Shown: positions 1-8,013, counted from the first letter of the stretch. The stretch: DNA of 64,000 bases from Kribbella flavida DSM 17836 (GCF_000024345.1 NC_013729.1:1302001-1366000), one strand, 5' to 3'. The notes: generated from the letters alone by a model not told the origin. Numbers and translations: made by a program.

Positions 1-59
1 CGACGGTGCGGTCGAGCCCGGAGACGGGCACCGAGGTGCGACTGGAGATGGACAGATGA
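1..59 (+). CDS. Sensor histidine kinase, C-terminal end only (partial)
   Basis: Only the last 18 codons are in the window. They end ETGTEVRLEMDR, and Gly-Thr-Glu-Val followed by a short strand is the usual end of a HATPase_c domain. The stop codon TGA (57-59) overlaps the ATG of the response regulator (ATGA at 56-59), so the two are translationally coupled as a two-component operon. The signal sensed cannot be told from this fragment. Confidence 0.7.
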   Translation, partial: TVRSSPETGTEVRLEMDR

Positions 60-697
60 GCCAGAGGCGAGTGGTGGTCGTCGACGACCACGACATGTTC
101 CGGGCCGGGGTACGCAGCGAGATCGGCGCCAGCGTGGACATCGTCGGCGAGGGCGCCGACGTGGACAGCGCGGTGAAGGCGATCGTGGCGGCCGAGCCGG
201 ACGTGGTCCTGCTCGACGTCCACCTGCCCGGCGGCGGTGGCACCGAGGTGATGAAGCAGGTGCACCAGCGACACCCCGAGGTGAAGTTCCTGGCGCTGTC
301 GGTGTCGGACGCGGCCGAGGACGTGATCGGCGTGATCCGGGCCGGCGCCCGCGGCTACGTCACCAAGAACATCAGCGGCACCGAACTGGTCGACGCGATC
401 GGCCGGGTCGCCGACGGGGACGCGGTGTTCTCGCCGCGGCTGGCCGGGTTCGTGCTGGACGCGTTCTCCGGAGCGATCGACATCGCCTCGGTGGACGAGG
501 ACCTGGACCGGCTGTCCCAGCGCGAGCGCGAGGTGCTCCGGCTGATCGCTCGCGGCTACGCGTACAAGGAAGTGGCCCGCGAGCTGTTCATCTCGGTGAA
601 GACGGTCGAGACGCACGTGTCCTCGGTCCTGCGCAAGCTGCAGCTGTCCAACCGGCACGAACTGACCCGCTGGGCCACGGACCGCCGCCTGGTCTGA
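56..697 (+). CDS. NarL/LuxR-type two-component response regulator
   Basis: A 213-residue DNA-binding response regulator. The receiver domain (about 5-120) has the acidic pair Asp10-Asp11, the phosphoacceptor Asp54 in VLLDVHLP and the conserved Lys near residue 104 (YVTK). A LuxR-type helix-turn-helix covers about 150-210 (LSQREREVLRLIARG, then KTVETHVSSVLRKL). The start overlaps the stop of the upstream histidine kinase by 4 nt, so this is its cognate output protein, acting in the cytoplasm after phosphotransfer. The target genes are unknown; the next gene has its own promoter. Confidence 0.93.
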   Translation: MSQRRVVVVDDHDMFRAGVRSEIGASVDIVGEGADVDSAVKAIVAAEPDVVLLDVHLPGGGGTEVMKQVHQRHPEVKFLALSVSDAAEDVIGVIRAGARGYVTKNISGTELVDAIGRVADGDAVFSPRLAGFVLDAFSGAIDIASVDEDLDRLSQREREVLRLIARGYAYKEVARELFISVKTVETHVSSVLRKLQLSNRHELTRWATDRRLV

Positions 698-740
698 GTG
701 TCAGGGGCCCGGCGGGCGCCGTACGGCCGGCCGGGCTCAC

Positions 741-746
741 TACTGT
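741..746 (+). promoter_or_regulatory. -10 element of a leaderless promoter
   Basis: TACTGT lies six bases before the ATG at 753. In actinobacteria a TANNNT hexamer at this spacing usually places the transcription start on the A of the start codon. This spacing also decides the start codon of the following gene. Confidence 0.6.
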
Positions 747-752
747 GTGGGC

Positions 753-1106
753 ATGAATTTTCTGCATGACGCGCTCACGCTGCTGCACTTCGTCGGCTTC
801 GCCGCGCTCTTCGGCGGTTTCTTCACCCAGCTGAAGGCGAAGGAGCCGGTGGTCAACGCCGCCATGCTGCACGGCGCGCTGACCCAGCTGCTCACCGGCG
901 TGCTGCTGGTCGGCCTCGCGTCCGGCGTCAAGGACGACGACTTCACCGTCGACAACACCAAGATCGGCGTGAAGCTGGTCGTCGTCCTGGTGATCACCGT
1001 GCTCGTGTTCGTGCACCGCAAGCGGCCGTCGATCAGCCGCGGTCTGCTGATGGGCATCGGCGGCCTCACCCTGCTGAACGCGGTCATCGCCGTCTTCTGG
1101 CACTGA
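753..1106 (+). CDS. Small four-helix integral membrane protein, unknown function
   Basis: 117 residues with about four hydrophobic segments (near residues 7-25, 36-55, 69-87 and 95-115) joined by short charged loops, including a loop rich in Asp and Lys around residues 55-65. A GTG two codons upstream is open, but the ATG is preferred because a -10 hexamer sits six bases before it. No catalytic motif is visible and I do not recognise a family with confidence. It lies in the same direction as the response regulator but has its own promoter, so co-regulation is not implied. Confidence 0.7.
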   Translation: MNFLHDALTLLHFVGFAALFGGFFTQLKAKEPVVNAAMLHGALTQLLTGVLLVGLASGVKDDDFTVDNTKIGVKLVVVLVITVLVFVHRKRPSISRGLLMGIGGLTLLNAVIAVFWH

Positions 1107-1182
1107 ACTTCTGCACCCGGCATATCGCGCGCCGCAGCGGGTACCTCCTCGCCTCAGTGAGTTGAGGTGGGAGGCGGGCGGG

Positions 1183-1788
1183 ATGGGACTGCTGGTCTGG
1201 AGATCTTTCGCGACCTTCGCGGGCCTGCTCGGGGTGGCGGCCGCCGTGATGCTGTGGACGCTGTCCTCGCTGCTCGGCCTGCTGCTCGTCGGCGGACTCG
1301 TCACGTCGCTGGTGCTGTGGTGCGCCCGCGACGGCCAGGACGACCAGCTCGGCGGTCGGAGAGGCCGCTTCTCACGATCCGTGCTGCACGGTTACCTGTC
1401 GGCGCTCGCGGTGGTCGCCGTCGGTGGACTCTGCTCGTTCCTGGGCTTCGCGGGCCTGATCGTGGCGATGATCGTCGCCCTGACCTCCCCGCCCGTACTG
1501 CGCCGGGCGCTCGCCCTGGCCGGCCGGTTGGGCCTCGGCCTCGGCGACGCGAACGAAGCGCCTCGCGACGACGTCGACCGGGTCAGCCGGATGACCACCG
1601 CCGAACTCTGCCGCGCCTGGACCACCAGTTCGCAGCAACTCCGGTCCGGCCCCGGAACCCTTCCGGTCGTGCGCCTGCGCCAGCTCTACCTGGACGAGCT
1701 GGAACGCCGCGACCCCGTCGGCTTCAACGCCTGGCTGGCCTCCTCCGCGAGCGCCGCCGGCGACCCCAGCCGCTTCCTCACCCCCTGA
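1183..1788 (+). CDS. Membrane protein with a C-terminal soluble domain, unknown function
   Basis: 201 residues. The N-terminal part has a hydrophobic hairpin (about 5-45) and a second one (about 65-105). A soluble, Arg-rich C-terminal region follows, containing MTTAELCRAW and VRLRQLYLDELERRDP. Such a tail (roughly 'which residue-level class to act on', then a row of Leu/Arg helices ending in 'P.GF..WL') recurs in actinobacterial unknown membrane proteins. The ATG at 1183 is preferred over the TTG at 1162 because GGGAGG lies about ten bases upstream. Nothing in the context reveals a role. Confidence 0.65.
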   Translation: MGLLVWRSFATFAGLLGVAAAVMLWTLSSLLGLLLVGGLVTSLVLWCARDGQDDQLGGRRGRFSRSVLHGYLSALAVVAVGGLCSFLGFAGLIVAMIVALTSPPVLRRALALAGRLGLGLGDANEAPRDDVDRVSRMTTAELCRAWTTSSQQLRSGPGTLPVVRLRQLYLDELERRDPVGFNAWLASSASAAGDPSRFLTP

Positions 1789-1912
1789 CCGCGACGACGT
1801 CGTACGGCGGTCTCGCGGTATGGCGTGCCACGGGATGGCGAGCGATGGCTTGATCCGGACAGGGCACAGATTCGCCACCCCGGCTGGGGCGCGGGGCCCT
1901 TCGGGGCTGTTA

Positions 1913-1918
1913 TACCGT
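1913..1918 (+). promoter_or_regulatory. -10 element, near-leaderless promoter of pepC
   Basis: TACCGT ends eight bases before the ATG at 1927, the spacing expected if transcription begins at or just before the start codon. No clear -35 hexamer is visible. Confidence 0.45.
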
Positions 1919-1926
1919 CGACTGTC

Positions 1927-3249
1927 ATGGAGCGGAATCTCACTGCCGAACAGCTCGCGCTCTTCGAGAAGGAGTTCGCGTCGAACCCGCAGTACCGGGT
2001 GATGCAGAACGCCGTCACGGAGACCCCGGTCACCAAGATCGCCCTGGATCGCCAGGTCGTCACCTCGATCGACCACTCGGTGTCGAACCTGCTGGACGAC
2101 TGGAAGGTGACCAACCAGAAGAAGAGCGGCCGCTGCTGGCTGTTCGCCGGCCTGAACCTGCTCCGGCCCGGCGCCGCCGAGAAGCTCGGCGTGAAGGACT
2201 TCGAGTTCTCCCAGAACTACCTGCTGTTCTGGGACAAGTTCGAGCGGGCCAACTTCTTCCTCGAGGCCGTCATCGAGACCGCCGACCGCGACGTCGACGA
2301 CCGGACCGTCGCGCACCTGCTGTCCGACCCGATCGGCGACGGCGGCCAGTGGAACATGTTCGTCGCGCTGGTCCGCAAGCACGGTCTGGTGCCGAAGACC
2401 GCGATGCCGGAGACCGAGAGCTCGTCGGCGACCGCGCAGCTGAACGACGCGCTGCGCAAGCTGCTCCGCCAGGGCGCCCGGGACCTGCGCAAGCTCGACG
2501 GCGTCGAGGCCCAGCGCAGCCGCAAGGCCGAGCTGCTCACCACGATCCACCGGGTGCTGAGCATCCACCTCGGCACGCCGCCGCAGAAGTTCCTGTGGCA
2601 GTGGAAGGACAGCGACAAGACCTTCCACCGCGACGGCTGGACCACTCCGGCCGAGTTCGCGGCGAAGTACGTCACGCTGCCGGTCGACGACTACGTCTGC
2701 CTCGTGCACGACCCGCGCGAGTCCAGCCCGACCGGCCGGACGTTCACCGTCGACTACCTGGGCAACGTCGTCGACGCGCCGCCGGTGGTCTACCTGAACG
2801 TCGAGATGGACCTGATGAAGCAGCTCGCCCAGGACGCGATCGTCGGCGGCGAGCCGGTCTGGTTCGGCTGCGACGTCGGCAAGCAGATGTCGGCCGACCT
2901 CGGCTACTGGGACGCGAACCTGTACGACTTCGGCGCGGTCTACGACACCGAGTTCACCCTGGACAAGGCCGAGCGGCTGCTGCACCACGAGACGCTGATG
3001 ACGCACGCGATGCTGTTCACCGGCGTCGACCTGGTCGACGGCAAGCCGCGGCGCTGGCGGGTCGAGAACAGCTGGGGCGACGAGAAGGCCGACAACGGCT
3101 TCTGGACGATGAACGACTCGTGGTTCGGCGAGCACGTCTTCGAGATCGCCGTCCGCCGGTCCGCCCTGCCCGCCGACCTGCAGGCCCGCCTGGACGACGA
3201 GCCGATCGTGCTGCCCGCCTGGGACCCGATGGGCGCGCTGGCCGACTAG
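1927..3249 (+). CDS. pepC: Aminopeptidase C / bleomycin hydrolase (peptidase C1B)
   Basis: A 440-residue papain-fold cysteine aminopeptidase, the length typical of bacterial PepC. Its papain-type active site is intact: oxyanion Gln64 and nucleophile Cys70 in QKKSGRCWLFAG, the catalytic His in THAMLFTGVD and the Asn in VENSWGDE. Members form cytosolic hexamers that trim amino acids from peptides and can inactivate bleomycin. An upstream in-frame extension is possible, but the ATG at 1927 matches the family N-terminus and follows a -10 element closely. It is a single-gene unit closed by a strong hairpin at 3283-3318. Confidence 0.93.
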   Translation: MERNLTAEQLALFEKEFASNPQYRVMQNAVTETPVTKIALDRQVVTSIDHSVSNLLDDWKVTNQKKSGRCWLFAGLNLLRPGAAEKLGVKDFEFSQNYLLFWDKFERANFFLEAVIETADRDVDDRTVAHLLSDPIGDGGQWNMFVALVRKHGLVPKTAMPETESSSATAQLNDALRKLLRQGARDLRKLDGVEAQRSRKAELLTTIHRVLSIHLGTPPQKFLWQWKDSDKTFHRDGWTTPAEFAAKYVTLPVDDYVCLVHDPRESSPTGRTFTVDYLGNVVDAPPVVYLNVEMDLMKQLAQDAIVGGEPVWFGCDVGKQMSADLGYWDANLYDFGAVYDTEFTLDKAERLLHHETLMTHAMLFTGVDLVDGKPRRWRVENSWGDEKADNGFWTMNDSWFGEHVFEIAVRRSALPADLQARLDDEPIVLPAWDPMGALAD

Positions 3250-3282
3250 GGGGCGTGTCTCCCAGGTACGCCGTACCGCGTG

Positions 3283-3318
3283 AACGAGCCCCGGAGCACT
3301 CAAGCTCCGGGGCTCGTT
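3283..3318. terminator. Bidirectional intrinsic-type terminator
   Basis: A perfect 14-bp inverted repeat (arms 3283-3296 and 3305-3318, starting AACGAGCCCC) with an 8-nt loop lies between the convergent pepC and alpha/beta-hydrolase genes. It has no long U-tract, which is normal for high-GC actinobacteria. Confidence 0.8.
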
Positions 3319-3338
3319 GCCGTTCGGGGGTTCGTGGG

Positions 3339-4085
3339 TCAGCCCAGTGCGGCGCGGACCAGGGCGACGCCCTCGGCGGGGCGTTCCAGGGTCGGCACGT
3401 GGCCGGCCCACGGCAGCTCGACGTACTCCACGTCCGGAAGCTCCTTCGCCAGCTTCTCCGCGCCGTCGCGGAAGAACTGCAGGTCGCGCGCACCGCAGAA
3501 GAGCTTCACCGGCGCCGTGATCGCGGCCGGCGTCACCTCGTACTCCTCGTTCTCGAGGTCGTCGCCCGCCGCCAGCTGCAGCTCGAACGCCCGCTTCTGC
3601 ATGGTGTGCACGAGCGCCCGCGCCTCGTCGTCCGCCTCCGGGCCGAGGAAGCTCCGCACGTTGAGCGCGGTTGCCGCCTCCACGTCGCCCGCCTCGAGCA
3701 GCCGGTTCTCTTCGTCCCAGACCGCCCGGAGGTCGGCCGTCGGCTCGACCCCGTCCACCGGCGGCGCGAGCAGCACCAGCCGGTGGAACCTCGCCGGCCG
3801 CCGGCTCGCCGCCTGCAGCACCACGTTGCCGCCGTACGACGCCCCGACCACCGCGACGCTGTCGAGCCCCAGCTCGTCGAGCACCTCGAGCAGATCTCCT
3901 GCGTCGGAGTACCGGGTCCCTGGCGCCAGCGGCGTCTCGCCGTACCCCCGCAGGTCCACCGTGATCACCTGATGATCGCGCCGCAGATCCTCGACCTGCC
4001 GCGCCCACATCCGCGCGTCACACACCCCCGCATGAACCAGCAGCACCGCCGGCCCCGCCCCAGCCACCCAATACCTGATCGTCAT
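3339..4085 (-). CDS. Alpha/beta-hydrolase fold protein
   Basis: 248 residues. The fold signature is clear: an HxG-like oxyanion stretch (LLVHAGVCDARMW), the nucleophile elbow GASYGG, an acidic residue in LFCGARDLQFF and a C-terminal catalytic His in WAGHVPTLERP. The substrate is unknown; esterase or haloperoxidase-like chemistry are both possible. The ATG at 4083-4085 is chosen because the protein then begins at the first strand (MTIRYWVAG). It lies 40 nt downstream of the TetR gene on the same strand and probably shares its transcript and its control. Confidence 0.85.
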   Translation of the reverse strand: MTIRYWVAGAGPAVLLVHAGVCDARMWARQVEDLRRDHQVITVDLRGYGETPLAPGTRYSDAGDLLEVLDELGLDSVAVVGASYGGNVVLQAASRRPARFHRLVLLAPPVDGVEPTADLRAVWDEENRLLEAGDVEAATALNVRSFLGPEADDEARALVHTMQKRAFELQLAAGDDLENEEYEVTPAAITAPVKLFCGARDLQFFRDGAEKLAKELPDVEYVELPWAGHVPTLERPAEGVALVRAALG

Positions 4086-4125
4086 ACCGGGAGCCTCACC
4101 GCAGATGCCCCCCGCCGCAAACTCT

Positions 4126-4698
4126 TTAGACCTGGTACGTGCGTACGAGGCGGGCGAGTTGCCGGCCCGCCACCAGCAGTGGTTCCTGGCTGCGGTTGAC
4201 CTGGGCGGTGACTTCGGCGCCTTCCAGGGTGGAGAGGACGGTGGTCGCCAGCTCCCGGGCGCTCTGGGAAGAGAAGCCACAGCGCAGCAGCTTGTCGTGC
4301 ACCAGTTGCTCCCAGCTGCGGAAAGCGTCGGCGCACGCCTGCTGGATCTCCGCGTCGGTGCCGAGCGTCTCCAGGGCTGCTGCCGTGACTGGGCAGCCGT
4401 CGATCCAGCCAGACTCGCGGAGCTCGTCGGCGAGCTGCCTGGCGCAGGCCATCACCGCCTCCGCCGGGTCGTCCTCGCTGTCCAGCGCCTTCCGCAGGAG
4501 CGTCGCGAACTCCTCGGTGCTGTGCTTGATCGCGGCGACGGCCACGGCCCCCTTGCCGCCGGGAAAGAAGTGGTAGACGGAGCCCAGGGTGGCCTGCGCC
4601 TCCTGGGCGATCTGCTTGATTCCCGTACCGACGTAGCCCTGGCGCTGCAGGAGCCGGGAGGCGGCGACGACGATCCGGTCCTGCGTGCTGGTCTGCAT
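4126..4698 (-). CDS. TetR-family transcriptional repressor (LmrA/YxaF-like)
   Basis: 190 residues. The N-terminal helix-turn-helix (about 8-55) carries GIKQIAQEAQATLGSVYHFF, the tetR recognition-helix pattern. The C-terminal part resembles the LmrA/YxaF ligand-binding domain (DGCPVTAAALE). The gene is divergent from the imine-reductase-like gene at 4811, and two near-identical 16-bp dyads between them are its likely operators, giving autorepression and control of the reductase. The alpha/beta-hydrolase follows in the same direction. The ligand is unknown; an amine, imine or ester substrate of the neighbours is an inference. Confidence 0.9.
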   Translation of the reverse strand: MQTSTQDRIVVAASRLLQRQGYVGTGIKQIAQEAQATLGSVYHFFPGGKGAVAVAAIKHSTEEFATLLRKALDSEDDPAEAVMACARQLADELRESGWIDGCPVTAAALETLGTDAEIQQACADAFRSWEQLVHDKLLRCGFSSQSARELATTVLSTLEGAEVTAQVNRSQEPLLVAGRQLARLVRTYQV

Positions 4699-4722
4699 GG
4701 TCTCACCGTAGCGGTCACTGAG

Positions 4723-4738
4723 TAGAGCGCTCGTTCTA
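4723..4738. promoter_or_regulatory. Putative TetR operator 1
   Basis: TAGAGCGCTCGTTCTA is an imperfect palindrome with one mismatch between its 7-bp arms. It lies 24 bp upstream of the TetR start codon and is repeated almost exactly 47 bp away at 4770-4785. Confidence 0.75.
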
Positions 4739-4769
4739 GGGGTGTGGTACGTTCGCGCGGTGCTCTGAA

Positions 4770-4785
4770 TAGAGCGATCGTTCTA
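4770..4785. promoter_or_regulatory. Putative TetR operator 2
   Basis: TAGAGCGATCGTTCTA differs from operator 1 by one base at its centre. It lies directly upstream of the ribosome-binding site of the gene at 4811, a position where bound repressor would block its promoter. The two centres are 47 bp apart. Confidence 0.75.
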
Positions 4786-4810
4786 GTGATTCACCGAGGA
4801 GATGTTTCTG

Positions 4811-5695
4811 ATGAGCAGCAGCAACCAGCAGTCGGTCACCGTCATCGGGCTCGGCCCGATGGGACAGGCCATGGCCGGCGCTTTCCTCGACCGCGGGTAC
4901 GACGTCACCGTCTGGAACCGCACCGCGTCGCGCGCGGCGGACCTGGTCGCCCGAGGGGCGGTGCTCGCGCCGAACGCGGCGGAAGCACTGGCCGCGAACG
5001 AGCTGGTGATCCTCAGCCTCACGGACTACGACGCCATGTATGCCACGCTCGAACCCGCCGCGGCGGCGCTGTCCGGCCGGACGCTGGTGAACCTGAGTTC
5101 GGACACGCCGGACAAGGCCCGGGCCGCGGCCCGTTGGGCGGCTGAGCGCGGCGCCGTCCAGCTGACCGGCGGCGTCACCGTGCCACCCGCCGGAATCGGT
5201 CAGGCCGAGTCGTCGACCTTTTACAGCGGCCCACGCGCGGTCTTCGACCAGCACCGGCCCGCGCTCGAAGTCATCACGGGCCGCACCGACCACCGGGGAG
5301 AGGACCCCGGGCTCGCGGCACTGATGTACCAGATCGGCATGGTCATGTTCTGGACCTCCATGCTGAGCTACTGGCAGGCCGTCGTTCTCGCCGACGCCAA
5401 CGGCCTGACGGCGGCGGACATCCTGCCGCACGCGGTGGAAACCGCGAACTCGCTGCCGGGCTTCTTCTCCTTCTACGCCGAGCGCATCGACGCCGGCCGG
5501 CACCTCGGCGACGTGGACCGCCTCGCCATGGGAAAGGCCAGCGTCGAGCACGTCCTGCACACCAACGCCGACGCGGGAGTCGACACCACGCTTCCGGCCG
5601 CGGTCGTCGAGCTCTTCCGGCGGGGCATGGACGCCGGCCACGCCGCGGACAGCTTCTCCACCCTGGTGGAGGTGATGAAAAAGGCCGAGGCGTGA
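4811..5695 (+). CDS. Imine reductase-family NADP(H)-dependent oxidoreductase
   Basis: 294 residues. The Rossmann start GLGPMGQAMA with VWNRTASRA matches the imine reductase cofactor signature. The stretch GEDPGLAALMY matches the second family motif, and the Lys that beta-hydroxyacid dehydrogenases carry at its end is absent (Tyr instead). That absence separates imine reductases from the dehydrogenases. Tyr187 falls in the helix where the family has its Asp or Tyr proton donor. The family reduces cyclic imines to amines with NADPH. The ATG at 4811 is chosen over 4802 because GAGGAG (4796-4801) then has a 9-nt spacer. It is probably repressed by the divergent TetR protein. Confidence 0.8.
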   Translation: MSSSNQQSVTVIGLGPMGQAMAGAFLDRGYDVTVWNRTASRAADLVARGAVLAPNAAEALAANELVILSLTDYDAMYATLEPAAAALSGRTLVNLSSDTPDKARAAARWAAERGAVQLTGGVTVPPAGIGQAESSTFYSGPRAVFDQHRPALEVITGRTDHRGEDPGLAALMYQIGMVMFWTSMLSYWQAVVLADANGLTAADILPHAVETANSLPGFFSFYAERIDAGRHLGDVDRLAMGKASVEHVLHTNADAGVDTTLPAAVVELFRRGMDAGHAADSFSTLVEVMKKAEA

Positions 5696-5747
5696 CGACG
5701 CCTGCCCGACGAGTGCTCTGCCGCGCCGGGCTGATCAGCAACCGTCA

Positions 5748-6476
5748 TCACGGCAGGCGGATGACGGTGAAGGGCTCGGCGTAGTGGTTGGCGGGCAGGC
5801 CGGCTTCGGCGGCGTTCTCGCGCAGCCACTGGCGGATCATCGTGGGCAGGTTGTCGGGGTCGGGGTGCTGGCTCTGGTGGGACATCAGGGCGGCGAGCTT
5901 CTGGTCGACGGTGTCGGTGACGTCGACGTAGTGGTTGCGTTCGGGGTGCTCCATCATCCAGAGCTCGCCGACGTCCCAGGCCTGCTCGTCGAGCTCCGGG
6001 AACGCGAACGGGTTGCCGGCCGCGGGGTAGAAGGCGCGCACGGTGGCCTCGCCGGTGGCCAGGTGGTCGGGGTGCGACACCTGCAGCCGGGACCAGAACC
6101 GCTCCGGCGACTGCCCGACCAGCCGGTGCGGTCGGACCTGCCGGATCACCCGGACCAGGTCGCGCACCAGTTCGGGCGTCGGCTCCACCCGGCCGTCGAT
6201 GTAGCCGAGGAAGTGCAGGTCGCGGACCCCGACGTGCTCGGCCGCCGCGGTCTGCTCGGCCCGGCGGACGGCGGGCATCTCGGCGCGGTCGCGGTCGGGT
6301 TCGAAACCGCCCGCCTGGCCGTCGGTCACCAGGCAGTAGTGGACCTCCAGCCCGGCCTTGGTCCAGGTCGCGACGGTGCCGGCGGCGCCGAAGTCGATGT
6401 CGTCCGGGTGCGCGGCCACCACCAGGACGCGCTCGATCTCGTCGTCCGGTCGCGGGTTCCCCACTGGCACGCTCAC
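5748..6476 (-). CDS. PIG-L family LmbE-type deacetylase
   Basis: 242 residues. The zinc-binding signatures of the family are intact: AAHPDDIDFG near residues 21-30 and SHPDHLATG in the middle. The family includes GlcNAc-PI deacetylase and the mycothiol enzymes MshB and Mca, which remove N-acyl groups from sugar-linked substrates. The insert around residues 120-180 is not obviously MshB-like, so the exact substrate is open. GTG start. It is convergent with the imine-reductase-like gene and apparently monocistronic. Confidence 0.88.
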   Translation of the reverse strand: MSVPVGNPRPDDEIERVLVVAAHPDDIDFGAAGTVATWTKAGLEVHYCLVTDGQAGGFEPDRDRAEMPAVRRAEQTAAAEHVGVRDLHFLGYIDGRVEPTPELVRDLVRVIRQVRPHRLVGQSPERFWSRLQVSHPDHLATGEATVRAFYPAAGNPFAFPELDEQAWDVGELWMMEHPERNHYVDVTDTVDQKLAALMSHQSQHPDPDNLPTMIRQWLRENAAEAGLPANHYAEPFTVIRLP

Positions 6477-6623
6477 GAAGCCGACCCTAACGTCCGGTCC
6501 GGCGTCCCGGAATCCGGGTGAATCGCGGCGGCTTGCGCGATTCGGTCGCGGCTGGGCGGGGTACTGGGTCCGGAATCCGACTCCTGCCGTTCACCCCGGC
6601 TCTGCCCGAACGAGTGTGATGCC

Positions 6624-6851
6624 ATGTCCGCCTCCCGTCCCGCTGCCGGCTCCGGAGTACGCCGTCTGATTTCCGCGACCGTGCTGACCCTGCTTCTCGT
6701 TGCCGCGGTCGTGCTCGCCCTGAGCAACGCGCACGACCTGCTGGTCGTCGCCCTCTCGCTCGCCGCCGCCCTGGCCCTGGTCGACCTCGCCGGCACCATC
6801 GACTCGTCCCGCCCGATCACTCCCGCACCGGACGACCGAACCGCTGTCTGA
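6624..6851 (+). CDS. Small two-helix membrane protein, unknown function
   Basis: 75 residues with a basic N-terminus and two hydrophobic segments (about 16-35 and 39-58) followed by a short polar tail. The codon use is typical of the neighbourhood. No family is recognised. It is divergent from the PIG-L gene and precedes a MerR-type operon, but the MerR promoter lies after it, so it is probably a separate unit. Confidence 0.55.
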   Translation: MSASRPAAGSGVRRLISATVLTLLLVAAVVLALSNAHDLLVVALSLAAALALVDLAGTIDSSRPITPAPDDRTAV

Positions 6852-6854
6852 GAC

Positions 6855-6886
6855 TTGCATCTGATACTCAGGTACAGGTTTATCGT
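6855..6886 (+). promoter_or_regulatory. Putative MerR-type promoter with elongated spacer
   Basis: A -35-like TTGCAT (6855-6860) is followed after 20 bp by TATCGT (6881-6886), seven bases before the ATG at 6893. The spacer is longer than the usual 17 bp and holds a partial dyad (CTGATACTCAGGTACAG, 6861-6877). An overlong spacer containing a dyad is the hallmark of promoters that MerR proteins bend to activate, and a MerR gene lies in this operon. Confidence 0.55.
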
Positions 6887-6892
6887 CGGTTC

Positions 6893-7246
6893 ATGGACCT
6901 TCCACTGGCCGACGACTGGGTCACGACCGCCTGCACGCTGCCGACGGCGGAGCAGCCACTGCGCGTTGCGGAGTTCGACGCGGTTTTCGCTTCCTCGCTG
7001 CGTCAGCTGAGCCGACCGGACAGGTCAACGGCTGAGCTGCGGCTGAGCCCGCCGGCAGGCACGTCGTACGGCGAACTCCGGGCGGTTGTGGCCGACCTGA
7101 CCGAGCGAGAGACCCGCTGCTGCTCGTTCTTCTCCTTCGCGCTGGCGGACGAGGGCGAGCACCTGCTGGTGCGAATCACCGTCCCGCCGACCCAGGTCGC
7201 CGTACTGGACGCACTCGCGACCCGAGCGCAGCCGCCGCATGAGTGA
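6893..7246 (+). CDS. Vicinal-cysteine protein of a MerR operon
   Basis: 117 residues, soluble. It has Cys14 in TACTLP and a vicinal pair Cys76-Cys77 in ERETRCCSFFSF, followed by two beta-like strands. Small proteins with this ACTL plus E..CC.F layout are often found beside MerR-type regulators, and the three Cys could bind a soft metal, a metalloid or a thiol-reactive compound. No enzymatic activity is known to me. It is the first gene of a three-gene operon and overlaps the MerR start by 8 nt. The ATG follows the putative MerR-type promoter directly. Confidence 0.65.
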   Translation: MDLPLADDWVTTACTLPTAEQPLRVAEFDAVFASSLRQLSRPDRSTAELRLSPPAGTSYGELRAVVADLTERETRCCSFFSFALADEGEHLLVRITVPPTQVAVLDALATRAQPPHE

Positions 7247-7670
7247 CACGTTGCGCCCCGGACAGGTCGCCGCGGCGGCCGGCGTCAACCTGCAGACCCT
7301 CCGGTACTACGAACGCCGCGGCCTGCTCGACCCGCCCGACCGCAGCCTCGGCGGCCACCGGCAGTACTCCGGCGAGGCGGTCACCACCCTCCGCGTGATC
7401 AAGGCCGCGCAACGCCTCGGCTTCACGCTGACCGAGATCGCCGACCTGCTCGAGACCGCCCGCCACCGCCACGGCCCCGGCGAGGCAGCAGGCCTGCAGG
7501 TCCGGGCCCGCGAGAAACTGGCCGACGTGGAGACCAAGATCGCCGACCTCACGGTCATCGCCGACACCCTGCGGGCGGCGCTGTCCGCCGGCTGCGACGA
7601 CCTGACCACCTGCGCCGGTACGCCGGACTGCCCGATCCCGTTCACCGACCTGGCCCGGCGTACGCCGTGA
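7239..7670 (+). CDS. MerR-family transcriptional regulator
   Basis: 143 residues. The winged helix-turn-helix occupies about 5-75 ([11 protein letters not shown], then GGHRQYS). A coiled-coil dimerisation helix follows (about 85-115). The C-terminal loop has three Cys at 119, 125 and 131 ([15 protein letters not shown]), consistent with effector binding, although the first Hg-ligand Cys of classical MerR (Cys82) is missing. It overlaps both neighbours (8 nt upstream, 4 nt downstream), so the three genes are translationally coupled. The likely target is the elongated promoter at 6855-6886. Confidence 0.9.
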   Translation: MSDTLRPGQVAAAAGVNLQTLRYYERRGLLDPPDRSLGGHRQYSGEAVTTLRVIKAAQRLGFTLTEIADLLETARHRHGPGEAAGLQVRAREKLADVETKIADLTVIADTLRAALSAGCDDLTTCAGTPDCPIPFTDLARRTP

Positions 7671-8002
7671 CGGTGGTTCGCTCGGTGGTGCTCTTCCTGC
7701 TGGCAGCCCTCGCCGAGATCGGCGGCGCCTGGCTGATCTGGCAGGGCTGGCGCGAACACCGCGGCCTGTGGTGGATCGCGGCCGGCGTCCTGGCTCTCGG
7801 CGCCTACGGCTTCGTCGCCACCTTCCAGCCCGACCCCAACTTCGGCCGCATCCTCGCCGCGTACGGTGGAGTGTTCGTGGCCGCCTCGCTGGCCTGGGGC
7901 ATGGCCGTCGACGGCTTCCGCCCCGACCGGTGGGACCTGCTCGGCGCCGCCCTGTGCCTCGCCGGAGTCGCCGTCATCATGTACGCCCCGCGCACCAGCT
8001 GA
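7667..8002 (+). CDS. YnfA/UPF0060-family small membrane protein
   Basis: 111 residues, four hydrophobic helices. The family hallmarks are visible: [18 protein letters not shown] at the start, [12 protein letters not shown] in the middle and [19 protein letters not shown] at the end. YnfA proteins resemble small multidrug resistance transporters. The GTG start overlaps the merR stop (GTGA), so it is the last gene of the Cys-Cys protein/MerR operon, and export of whatever the regulator senses is a reasonable inference. Confidence 0.9.
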   Translation: MTVVRSVVLFLLAALAEIGGAWLIWQGWREHRGLWWIAAGVLALGAYGFVATFQPDPNFGRILAAYGGVFVAASLAWGMAVDGFRPDRWDLLGAALCLAGVAVIMYAPRTS

Positions 8003-8013
8003 CCTCCGCGCGA

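Noticed and set aside
1372..4008. Very long open frame antisense to pepC and neighbours
   Set aside because: High GC leaves long antisense frames open; the translation is Arg/Gly-rich without domain signatures, whereas the plus-strand pepC and the minus-strand hydrolase have full motifs.
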